A stretch of 60,017 bases of DNA, from NCBI GenBank assembly GCA_937995835.1, contig CALKIV010000092.1, forward strand, positions 1-60,017, written 5' to 3'. How positions within the stretch are numbered: position 1 is the first letter of the stretch; each line of letters opens with the position of its first letter. The position numbers and the translations under genes were made by a program. Shown in pieces: positions 39,275-47,186 of this stretch. The notes below the pieces were generated by a model. It saw only the letters and a list, made by a program, of their open reading frames with translations. It was not told where the DNA came from and ran no database searches. The DNA comes from an uncultured Dysgonomonas sp. GTDB taxonomy: Bacteria > Bacteroidota > Bacteroidia > Bacteroidales > Dysgonomonadaceae.

Positions 39275-40549
39275 ATGTACTTATACACTACACAACCAGC
39301 CATAGAGGCTGATTCTATCACTGTATCCATAGCTAACTGGCTAAATTCAGTTTTGAGTTCGCTAGGTATATCTGATAACTTCTTAGTCATATCCAAGTTA
39401 TTAATTCTACTCACAATAGCTTGTATACTCATTGCAGTATTACTATTCGCAGCCAAAAAGATTATCGACTTTTTCTTTGTGCGAATTTATAAAATCACAA
39501 ACATCAAGTTGTTAGATTACATGCGGATAAACAAACTCCCGTACTATCTAGCTTTGCTTATTCCTTATACATTTGTGAGGACCACAATTCCTATTATATT
39601 GATTGATTTTCCGAGACTGATTTCGCCTGCTATCAAATTGGTAGAAATTTATTTAGTCTTGATGATCATTTGGGCAATTCTTGCTTTAGCAAAGGCTTTC
39701 TTAAATTTGCTTCAAGAACGTCCTGCATTTGAAAACAAACCAATGCACAGTTATGTGCAAGTTATCGCTATCATTTTATACATCTTTGGAGGTGTATTTA
39801 TTATAGCCATTCTCACCGGACAAAAACTAGGTGTGGTATTTGGAGCACTCGGAGCAGCATCTGCTGTGATGATGCTCATTTTTCAAGATTCGATCAAAGG
39901 TTTTGTTGGAAGCGTGCAGATGTCTACCAACAACCTAGTGGAACTTGGTGACTGGATTACGATGAACAAATATGGTGCAGATGGTAACGTAGAAGAAGTT
40001 ACTCTCAACTCAGTTAAAGTGAGAAACTTTGACAAAACCATTACAACTATACCAACTTATGCTTTGATTTCAGACTCTTTCCAAAACTGGAAAGGGATGC
40101 AAGAATCAGGTGGTCGTAGGTTCAAAAAGTGTATTCACATTAAACAAAGTTCGATACGGTTCTTGAGTGAAAAAGAGATCGAAAAATTCACAAAAACAGA
40201 CTATCTTAATAAGCTAATTGAAGAAAAGAAAGTTCAATATAGCACAATGGATAGATCTCTTATTGATAATGCACTACCCATAACAAATAATGATTTATTT
40301 ATGGCTTATGCTATGCACTATCTTAAGAACCATAAAAAGATAGCACAAGATATGACGCTTCTAGTTCGTCAACTAGCACCTACCACCACAGGTATCCCTG
40401 TGGAGATATATGTATTTACTGCTACTACAATTTGGGCAGAATATGAAGGTATTGCAACAGATATCATAAATCACTTGACGGCAATAGTCCCAATCTTCGA
40501 TCTCAAAGTATATGAATTAGCTTCTGACACTAATCAACTCTTGAATTAA
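39275..40549 (+). CDS. MscS-family mechanosensitive channel (YbdG-like)
   Basis: A 424-residue inner-membrane channel with five hydrophobic helices in the first 200 residues. The pore-lining helix and the start of the beta domain are visible in GVVFGALGAASAVMMLIF and the FQDSIKGFVGS segment near residues 190-215, then NNLVELGDWI. The C-terminal cytoplasmic domain has DGNVEEVTLNSVKVRNFD. Extra N-terminal helices and length match the YbdG subgroup, which senses osmotic stress. Confidence 0.9.
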   Translation: MYLYTTQPAIEADSITVSIANWLNSVLSSLGISDNFLVISKLLILLTIACILIAVLLFAAKKIIDFFFVRIYKITNIKLLDYMRINKLPYYLALLIPYTFVRTTIPIILIDFPRLISPAIKLVEIYLVLMIIWAILALAKAFLNLLQERPAFENKPMHSYVQVIAIILYIFGGVFIIAILTGQKLGVVFGALGAASAVMMLIFQDSIKGFVGSVQMSTNNLVELGDWITMNKYGADGNVEEVTLNSVKVRNFDKTITTIPTYALISDSFQNWKGMQESGGRRFKKCIHIKQSSIRFLSEKEIEKFTKTDYLNKLIEEKKVQYSTMDRSLIDNALPITNNDLFMAYAMHYLKNHKKIAQDMTLLVRQLAPTTTGIPVEIYVFTATTIWAEYEGIATDIINHLTAIVPIFDLKVYELASDTNQLLN

Positions 40550-40569
40550 AAAGCAAGTAACAATATCGA

Positions 40570-40612
40570 TAAATAAGGGTACGTAAATTGATTATGTACC
40601 CTTATCTTTTTT
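40570..40612. terminator. Bidirectional terminator between the MscS gene and the metallophosphoesterase
   Basis: Arms ATAAGGGTAC (40573-40582) and GTACCCTTAT (40596-40605) with T-rich flanks on the plus strand. The stem overlaps the last codons of the minus-strand gene. Confidence 0.8.
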
Positions 40613-41442
40613 CAATATTATTTCCACTATTTCTGGAGGAGCGAAAAATCGAAAAGGGAAATTCCCCATCCCCACACCACTTGTTACATATAAACTGATG
40701 TTGTCTTTTTTCTTCCACCCGTATCGGTATTTTTGACCTGTTTGTGGCAAATGAGGCTTCCAAAGAGCTGGCATTACAGGAGCATACAAACCCAATAAAG
40801 TAACTTGTCCGCCATGCGTATGCCCTGAAAGCATTAAATCGACTTTATTAGTCTCTATTTCTTCTATATAATCTGGATTGTGTGATAATAAAATGCAGAA
40901 GTCCGATTCATCAACATCATCAATCGTATTTTCTAATAATTGCTGATCTTCCCATAGATCCCCCACTCCACCGATCTTCAAACTATCTTTTCCCTCATGG
41001 ATCCAATACGATTGGTTGTCACAGATATTAAATCCACAATCTTTCAGCCCTTTCTGAATTAACTCCGCATCTTCCCAAAAGTCGTGATTCCCCAATACTG
41101 AATAGACTCCATATGTAGCTTTGAGTTCTCTTATTGCATCAAAAAAAAGAGATAATACAGAACTATTCTTCTCTGTATTATCTCCACCTAAGACAATGAT
41201 ATCAGGTTGTAATTCGTTCACTCTAGTCACCAACTCTTTCACCTTTTCGGGAGGGAAATGGACGTTACAGTGAATATCTGAAATAAAGACAATTTTTTTC
41301 CATCAAAAGTCTGAGGAATTTCTTGGTGAGAGAAAACATAGTTTACCACTTTAAGGTTACGTGCCTCATAATATGAGTATGAAAGCCCTAAAATTGCTAT
41401 AATCGTTGTTAGTAAACCTAAGTTTTTAAATATTCTTTTCAC
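40592..41442 (-). pseudogene. Metallophosphoesterase, interrupted by a -1 frameshift at an A7 run
   Basis: A calcineurin-like phosphoesterase split in two frames. The N-terminal part (41442-41239) begins with a membrane helix (LLTTIIAILGLSYSYYEARN) and runs into the wrong frame after DGKK. The second part (from a GTG at 41242) carries GGDNTEK, GNHDF and GHTHGG. Between them, the second frame encodes FISDIHCNVHF, supplying the missing DxH metal motif, so one extra base at the seven-A run (minus strand, near 41292-41298) would restore a full enzyme of about 283 residues. It could be a sequencing error, a true pseudogene or a slippage site. Confidence 0.8.
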
Positions 41443-41469
41443 CCAAATTCTCTCAGCTTTTTTTACTCA

Positions 41470-42093
41470 TTATCTAAAGTGATTATCATAATCCTCGATT
41501 GATCTCATAACCACGTCCTTTGCCACATCAGCTCCATAAATCTCTAATAAGATACAGCGTGGAGAACAATCATTTGGTAAATCTTTATACGTTGTAAAAT
41601 AGTGTTTCAATCTATTAACAACCTTAACAGGCAACTCTGAGATGTCGTTATAAATACTATAAATTGCATCGTCTTCCAATACAGCAATTAGTTTATCATC
41701 TGCCATGTCATGATCTAACAATCTAAATCCTCCAATTGGTCTGGCTCTTACTATCACATCCCCATGAGTAATATCTTTTTCTGTTAACACGCAGATATCC
41801 ACGGGGTCACCATCCCCTTTAATATCTTTTCTTCCTGTGCAATTATTAAATAGCTCAGCCACTCTATCGGCACTATATGTTTGAGGTATAAAGCCGTAAA
41901 GAGCTGGAATAATATTTGAAAACTTTTGAGGTCTATCGATAGTCAAGTATCCAGAAGCCTTATCAACTTCATATTTCACTGTGTCAGTTGGCACAATTTC
42001 AATAAAACATCTGACCGATTCTGGAACATTTTTTCCCAAGTCTATTCCATGCCAAGGATGCGCTTTGTACCTCTTGTCTGTGTTATCTTGCAT
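41470..42093 (-). CDS. ppa: Inorganic pyrophosphatase (family I)
   Basis: Soluble enzyme hydrolysing pyrophosphate from biosynthetic reactions. The 207 residues carry the family I signature KGDGDPVDICVLTE near 95, with the aspartates that bind metal, plus YGFIPQTY near 68. It is longer than E. coli Ppa and resembles the longer Bacteroidetes form. A TATATTTG -7 element lies upstream at 42136-42143. Confidence 0.92.
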   Translation of the reverse strand: MQDNTDKRYKAHPWHGIDLGKNVPESVRCFIEIVPTDTVKYEVDKASGYLTIDRPQKFSNIIPALYGFIPQTYSADRVAELFNNCTGRKDIKGDGDPVDICVLTEKDITHGDVIVRARPIGGFRLLDHDMADDKLIAVLEDDAIYSIYNDISELPVKVVNRLKHYFTTYKDLPNDCSPRCILLEIYGADVAKDVVMRSIEDYDNHFR

Positions 42094-42135
42094 AGCATTT
42101 TAATAAAAAAGTATATGATTTTTGTTTATTTGTCA

Positions 42136-42143
42136 CAAATATA
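42136..42143 (-). promoter_or_regulatory. -7 element TATATTTG for ppa
   Basis: Exact TAnnTTTG match on the minus strand 43 bases before the ppa start; no clear -33 box. Confidence 0.5.
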
Positions 42144-42321
42144 TACATCTTTTATTAAAAAAAGTTGTTTTTATCAGAGAAGAAGGATGAGTATATACGC
42201 TTATCTTTTGTTTCATTTTCTGTTTTTTAACTTTTTATTATTTTTAGAATGAATAAAAAATATTTTAATTTAAAATTTATACTATCTTGCTTACACATTA
42301 TTTCAACTAAAAATTACAGTC

Positions 42322-43038
42322 ATGAGAATAACATATCTATACCATAGTGGATTTTGCATTCAAACGAAGGACTTTGACATTGTTATTGACTTTTATAAGG
42401 ACTCTAAAGATGTAGATGGTATTCTATACAAAGAGATTTTACCAAGCTCTAAAAAGCTATACGTTCTATGTACACATGCTCATCTTGATCATTATAATGG
42501 AGAAATACTGAATTGGAAAAGTAAAGAGAAAGACGTCACATATATCTTTTCTCATGACATTCAAGATGCACATTTGGTAGATAAAGATGAAGCTTATTTT
42601 CTTGACAAATTTGAAGAGTATAAAGACCAGTATATAAGCGTTAAAGCATATGGTTCAACAGATACTGGTAGCTCGTTTTATATTCTAGCAGACGGTAAAA
42701 CAATATTTCATGCAGGAGACTTAAACAACTGGCATTGGAATGAAGAATCTAATGAAGAAGAAGTGAAAGAGGCAGAACGATACTATGGCGAAGAACTTTC
42801 TTTTGTCAGCAATGATATCAAAACGTTAGACATAGCTATGTTTCCTATTGATAATCGTTTAGGTCAAGACTTCATGAAAGGAGCTGAACAATTTATAGAG
42901 GCTATAACTGTTAAGCTCATGATACCAATGCACTTTGATGAAACATATGACAAAATAGCTCTATTCGAAAAAGAAGCTAAAAAACATAACACCCAATATT
43001 GGGCCATTAAAAATAAAGGAGAATCAATTAATATATAA
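42322..43038 (+). CDS. MBL-fold metallohydrolase
   Basis: A 238-residue metallo-beta-lactamase-fold enzyme. The metal motif CTHAHLDHYNGE is at about residues 51-62, and a second ligand set appears in IFHAGDLNNWHW near 130 and MIPMHFDE near 202. The small size and plan recall UlaG/ YtnP-like hydrolases rather than glyoxalase II. Substrate unknown. A VOC-family gene follows after only six bases, which suggests a joint role. Confidence 0.8.
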   Translation: MRITYLYHSGFCIQTKDFDIVIDFYKDSKDVDGILYKEILPSSKKLYVLCTHAHLDHYNGEILNWKSKEKDVTYIFSHDIQDAHLVDKDEAYFLDKFEEYKDQYISVKAYGSTDTGSSFYILADGKTIFHAGDLNNWHWNEESNEEEVKEAERYYGEELSFVSNDIKTLDIAMFPIDNRLGQDFMKGAEQFIEAITVKLMIPMHFDETYDKIALFEKEAKKHNTQYWAIKNKGESINI

Positions 43039-43044
43039 ATAATT

Positions 43045-43425
43045 ATGAATATCAAAAGTAAATTTGACCACTTCAATTTCAATGTTCTTGATCTACAAAA
43101 AAGCATAGATTTTTATCAAAAAGCTCTTGGTCTAAAGGAAGTAAGAAGAAAAGAAGCCAGCGATGGTTCATTTATTCTAGTATATTTGGGTGAAGACGCG
43201 ACCAATTTTTCTTTAGAACTCACATGGTTAAGAGATCGCACAGAAAAATACAATCTAGGAGATGAGGAGTTTCACCTTTGCATGAGAGTTGAGGGTGATT
43301 ATGATGAAGTTAGGGAATATCACAGATCTATGGGATGTATTTGCTACGAAAACCAAAGTATGGGATTATATTTCATCAGTGACCCAGATGGATACTGGAT
43401 TGAAATTCTACCCTTAAAAAAGTAA
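43045..43425 (+). CDS. VOC-family (glyoxalase I/dioxygenase-fold) protein
   Basis: A 126-residue vicinal-oxygen-chelate protein: FDHFNFNVLDLQKSIDFYQKALG at the start and DPDGYWIEILP at the end. Metal-ligand candidates are the His in DHFN, the Glu in LELTW, the His in EFHLCM and the last Glu in WIEI. This arrangement is like glyoxalase I (lactoylglutathione lyase), but other VOC activities are possible. Coupled to the MBL-fold gene upstream. Confidence 0.8.
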   Translation: MNIKSKFDHFNFNVLDLQKSIDFYQKALGLKEVRRKEASDGSFILVYLGEDATNFSLELTWLRDRTEKYNLGDEEFHLCMRVEGDYDEVREYHRSMGCICYENQSMGLYFISDPDGYWIEILPLKK

Positions 43426-43488
43426 TACTAGTAAAAAAAAACTTAATAAAAAGGATGTTGTGGTACATTGAAATATAATTGAATATAT

Positions 43489-43522
43489 TTTGTTTTAGTA
43501 ATACACAATTATATTATCTTTG
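43489..43522 (+). promoter_or_regulatory. Promoter TTTG-N22-TATCTTTG for the CNNM/CorC operon
   Basis: An exact TAnnTTTG element at 43515-43522 and TTTG at 43489-43492. The spacer (22) is longer than ideal. The element overlaps a possible TTG start at 43520, so the ATG at 43547 is the likely start. Confidence 0.5.
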
Positions 43523-43546
43523 CAGTATCAACATTCATTTTTGTCC

Positions 43547-44887
43547 ATGGACATATTTATATCAATTTTAATTACACTTTTCTTTGTTCTTCTCAATGGT
43601 TTTTTTGTTGCTGCAGAGTTTGCAATTGTAAAAGTCAGAGGGTCGCAATTAGAGGCTAAAGTACAAGCAGGTAATAAATCTGCGATCTTAACTAAAAACA
43701 TTTTAACGCATTTAGATTCATATCTAGCTGCTACACAATTTGGTATCACGATTTCCAGTCTAGCTTTAGGGTGGATAGGAGAACCTATTGTTTCTAAAAT
43801 TTTAATTTCATTTGTTGAAATTTTTGACATCACCATTGCTCCTGAATTACTGAGAACAATATCGCTAGTGGTGGCCTTTATCATCATCACAATGCTCCAC
43901 ATTGTGCTTGGCGAGCTTGCTCCTAAGTCATTAGCAATACAGCGTTCAGAAGAAACATCCCTATTTGTAGCCTACCCTCTACACGCTTTCTATTGGATCT
44001 GTCGTCCTGCGATATGGGCTTTAAACGGTATAGCTAACTCACTTTTAAAATTGGTGGGGCTTCATACAGCTAATGAACAAGAAGGCTATAGTAGCGATGA
44101 ATTGAGGTACTTGGTCGATCAGGTCAAAGAAAGTGGCAGTCCAAATGACGATACTGATTTTGAAATTATACAAAATGCATTTGATTTTTCAGAACGTACT
44201 GCTAGACAAGTAATGGTTCCACGCACTCAAGTAGTAGCAATAGACAGTAATGATTACAATCTAGAAACCTTAGAATTCGTTATTGAAGAAGGGTTCTCCC
44301 GTATTCCTTGCTATGAAGATAGCATAGACAATGTATTGGGAGTAGTACACTTAAAAGATATACTCAACAAAATGAGAACAGACGTAAACTTCGATATACG
44401 AACTATTTTACGCCCTGTATCATTTACCCCTGAGACCAAACGTATAGGGCAGTTACTTAAGGAGTTTCAGATGAAACACCAACAGATTGCCATGGTTCTC
44501 AACGAATATGGAGGGGTAGAAGGGATTATCACGATGGAAGATATTTTGGAAGAACTTGTTGGTGAAATTCAAGACGAGTATGACAATGAAATGCCTTTTG
44601 TTGAGCAGATAGGAGATAAAACATATGTAGTAATGGCTACATCTGCTATCAGTGACATCAATGATGAGTTGCCTCACCCTATTGACAGAGAGAAACAATA
44701 CGACACTCTAGCAGGCTATTTAATCGATAAATTCGGCAGAATTCCGAATATTCACGACAAATTGGAAGCCGAAAATTATGAATTTACAGTAGTAAATAAA
44801 AATAAAACTTCAATAATTGCTGTGCAGGTTAAAGACTTAGCAGCAGACGAAACTGATGAATCTCTAAAAGTTAAAGAGGAAGATTAA
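43547..44887 (+). CDS. CNNM/CorC-type membrane protein (haemolysin family)
   Basis: A 446-residue protein with the plan of the haemolysin-like CNNM/CorC family, involved in magnesium or cobalt efflux. The N-terminal DUF21 membrane domain (about 1-180) includes GFFVAAEFAIVKVRGS and HIVLGELAPKSLA; two CBS domains follow (about 205-335, with VMVPRTQVVAID and QIAMVLNEYGGVEGIITMED split across them), then a C-terminal CorC_HlyC domain. The start follows from the promoter at 43515. tgt starts 8 bases downstream. Confidence 0.9.
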   Translation: MDIFISILITLFFVLLNGFFVAAEFAIVKVRGSQLEAKVQAGNKSAILTKNILTHLDSYLAATQFGITISSLALGWIGEPIVSKILISFVEIFDITIAPELLRTISLVVAFIIITMLHIVLGELAPKSLAIQRSEETSLFVAYPLHAFYWICRPAIWALNGIANSLLKLVGLHTANEQEGYSSDELRYLVDQVKESGSPNDDTDFEIIQNAFDFSERTARQVMVPRTQVVAIDSNDYNLETLEFVIEEGFSRIPCYEDSIDNVLGVVHLKDILNKMRTDVNFDIRTILRPVSFTPETKRIGQLLKEFQMKHQQIAMVLNEYGGVEGIITMEDILEELVGEIQDEYDNEMPFVEQIGDKTYVVMATSAISDINDELPHPIDREKQYDTLAGYLIDKFGRIPNIHDKLEAENYEFTVVNKNKTSIIAVQVKDLAADETDESLKVKEED

Positions 44888-44895
44888 ACGATCAA

Positions 44896-46026
44896 ATGGA
44901 ATTTGAATTACAATACACCGATAGCAAATCCAATGCCCGTGCGGGCTTGATTACTACCGATCATGGGAAAATAGAAACACCCATATTTATGCCTGTTGGC
45001 ACACAGGGTTCAGTGAAGGCTGTTCACATGCCTGAATTGAATAATGATATTAAGGCTCAAATCATTTTAGGAAATACCTACCATCTATATTTAAGACCAG
45101 GCTTGGACATTCTTAGACAAGCAGGAGGTTTACATAAATTCAATAGTTGGAGCAAGCCTATTCTGACAGATAGTGGAGGTTTTCAAGTTTTTTCATTGGC
45201 TCATAATCGAAAAATAACCGAAGAAGGAGTTGAGTTCAGATCGCATATTGATGGCTCAAAACATCTTTTCACTCCCGAGTCTGTAATGGATACTGAACGC
45301 ACAATCGGAGCCGATATCATCATGGCTTTTGACGAATGTACCCCCGGTGATGCTGATTATCAATACGCAAAAAACTCATTAGCACTGACTGAAAGGTGGC
45401 TAGATAGATGTATCAAACGCTTTAATGAAACTGAATGCGAATATGGGTATAAGCAAACATTATTTCCAATAGTACAAGGCTGTGTTTATCCAGATTTGCG
45501 AAAACAGGCAGCAGAAAATGTTGCTTCTAAAGGTGCAGATGGGAATGCCATAGGTGGTCTAGCAGTAGGTGAACCAACTGAAAAGATGTACGAAATGATT
45601 GAGTTGGTTAACGAAATATTGCCACAAGATAAGCCGCGTTACTTAATGGGAGTTGGCACACCTGCCAATCTACTAGAAGCCATAGAAAGAGGTGTTGATA
45701 TGTTCGATTGCATCATGCCAACCAGAAATGGAAGGAATGGACAACTCTTCACTCAAAATGGCATTATAAATATACGAAACAAGAGATGGGCTAACGATTT
45801 CAGTCCAATTGATGAAAATGGAACATCATTTGTCGACACTTTATACTCAAAGGCATATTTAAGACATTTATTTATAGCCAATGAGATACTAGCACTTCAA
45901 ATAGCCTCTATTCACAATTTGGCATTTTATTTATGGCTTGTGCAAGAAGCACGAAAGCATATTATTGAAGGTGATTTTTCTACATGGAAGAAAGTGATGA
46001 TAGAAAACGTATCTAGAAGATTATGA
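44896..46026 (+). CDS. tgt: tRNA-guanine transglycosylase (queuosine pathway) lacking zinc cysteines
   Basis: Exchanges guanine-34 for preQ1 in four tRNAs. In the 376 residues the substrate-binding Asp92 is in TDSGGFQVFS, and the nucleophile Asp271 lies in FDCIMPTRNGRNG. GGLAVGEPTEKMY near 220 is typical. The structural zinc site that usually follows as C-x-C-x2-C is missing: residues 309-315 read GTSFVDT and there is no Cys between 272 and His340, although that His (IASIHNL) remains. The protein otherwise looks intact. The stop overlaps the next gene by four bases. Confidence 0.94.
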   Translation: MEFELQYTDSKSNARAGLITTDHGKIETPIFMPVGTQGSVKAVHMPELNNDIKAQIILGNTYHLYLRPGLDILRQAGGLHKFNSWSKPILTDSGGFQVFSLAHNRKITEEGVEFRSHIDGSKHLFTPESVMDTERTIGADIIMAFDECTPGDADYQYAKNSLALTERWLDRCIKRFNETECEYGYKQTLFPIVQGCVYPDLRKQAAENVASKGADGNAIGGLAVGEPTEKMYEMIELVNEILPQDKPRYLMGVGTPANLLEAIERGVDMFDCIMPTRNGRNGQLFTQNGIINIRNKRWANDFSPIDENGTSFVDTLYSKAYLRHLFIANEILALQIASIHNLAFYLWLVQEARKHIIEGDFSTWKKVMIENVSRRL

Positions 46027-47129
46027 AAGGTAAAAAACTTGTTTCTATTATTGATATGTATATCATTAAGAAGTTTTTGGGAACATATATATTCTCAATT
46101 ATCTTAATTATATCCATAGCCGTGGTGTTTGACATAAACGAACGGCTAGACAAGTTTTTGGCACATGAAGGTATACTGAAGCAAATCATTTTTGACTACT
46201 ACTTCAATTTCATTCCATTCTACGCCAATACTTTCAGTTCATTATTTGTTTTCATCTCAGTTATATTTTTCACATCAAAGCTTGCTGAAAATTCTGAAAT
46301 TATAGCTATGCTTTCCAATGGAATGAGTTTCAAAAGGCTATTACGACCTTATATGATCTCAGCTGCTATAATCTCGCTTGCAACTTTTCTTCTGGGAAGC
46401 TTTGTCATCCCCCCTGCCAATAAGGATAGAATAGACTTTCAGAATAAATATTTCAGAGACAAAAGTACCAGCAGTGCAAGAGAAGTGCAAGTTCAGATAG
46501 GTAAAGGAAGTATTTTATATCTGGAATCATATAGTAGAAGTAGAGGTTCTGGAACAAATATAGCTCTAGACAATTTTGATGGTAAAACGTTAGTTTCAAG
46601 AGTAGTAGCTGAAAAAGCAACCTATGATTCAGCCTATAATTGGAAGTTATCGAACTATGCTATTCGGGAATTTAAAGATAGCAAAGAATTTGTCTCAAGT
46701 GGAACAGAGCTAGACACAATTATCCCGATTACACCGGAGGATTTACTGGTTAGTATCAATGACTTTGAAATAATGACCACACCACAGCTGCATACCTATA
46801 TCAATAGGCAAAAAAGCAGAGGTCTGGCAAGTGTAGGAGATGTTAGCATCACTAATTTTGAAGTAGAATATCATAAGAGATTTGCCAGCCTGTTTTCAGC
46901 TTTTATACTTACAATCATAGGTGTAACCCTATCATCTCGCAAGGTTAAAGGTGGAATGGGCTTAAATATCGGAATAGGTCTTGGGCTGAGTTTCGGATAC
47001 ATCGTCTTTATGACCATAAGTTCGAGTTTTGCCGTATCGGGAACAATGAGCCCCTTTATGGCTGTTTGGCTACCAAACTTTGTGTATATATTTATTGCAG
47101 CATTCCTATATACTAGAGCTCCAAATTAA
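46023..47129 (+). CDS. LptF/LptG (YjgP/YjgQ) family LPS export permease
   Basis: A 368-residue permease with three hydrophobic helices before and three after a periplasmic beta-jellyroll domain (about 120-265). The N-terminal DMYIIKKFLGTYIFS and FNFIPFYANTF segments and GVTLSSRKVKGGMGLNIGI near 305 are typical. With LptB it moves LPS out of the inner membrane to LptC (23752). Only one such gene is here, so whether it is LptF or LptG cannot be stated. It overlaps tgt by four bases. Confidence 0.9.
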   Translation: MKGKKLVSIIDMYIIKKFLGTYIFSIILIISIAVVFDINERLDKFLAHEGILKQIIFDYYFNFIPFYANTFSSLFVFISVIFFTSKLAENSEIIAMLSNGMSFKRLLRPYMISAAIISLATFLLGSFVIPPANKDRIDFQNKYFRDKSTSSAREVQVQIGKGSILYLESYSRSRGSGTNIALDNFDGKTLVSRVVAEKATYDSAYNWKLSNYAIREFKDSKEFVSSGTELDTIIPITPEDLLVSINDFEIMTTPQLHTYINRQKSRGLASVGDVSITNFEVEYHKRFASLFSAFILTIIGVTLSSRKVKGGMGLNIGIGLGLSFGYIVFMTISSSFAVSGTMSPFMAVWLPNFVYIFIAAFLYTRAPN

Positions 47130-47146
47130 AACATAAATAAATATTT

Positions 47147-47186
47147 TTCTTGTAAATGGCTTTACGAGCTATTTACAAGATTATTT
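47147..47186. terminator. Bidirectional terminator between the Lpt permease and the AddB-like gene
   Basis: Arms CTTGTAAAT (47149-47157) and ATTTACAAG (47171-47179) with three more inner pairs including one G-T; T-rich on the plus side. The two genes converge here. Confidence 0.82.
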
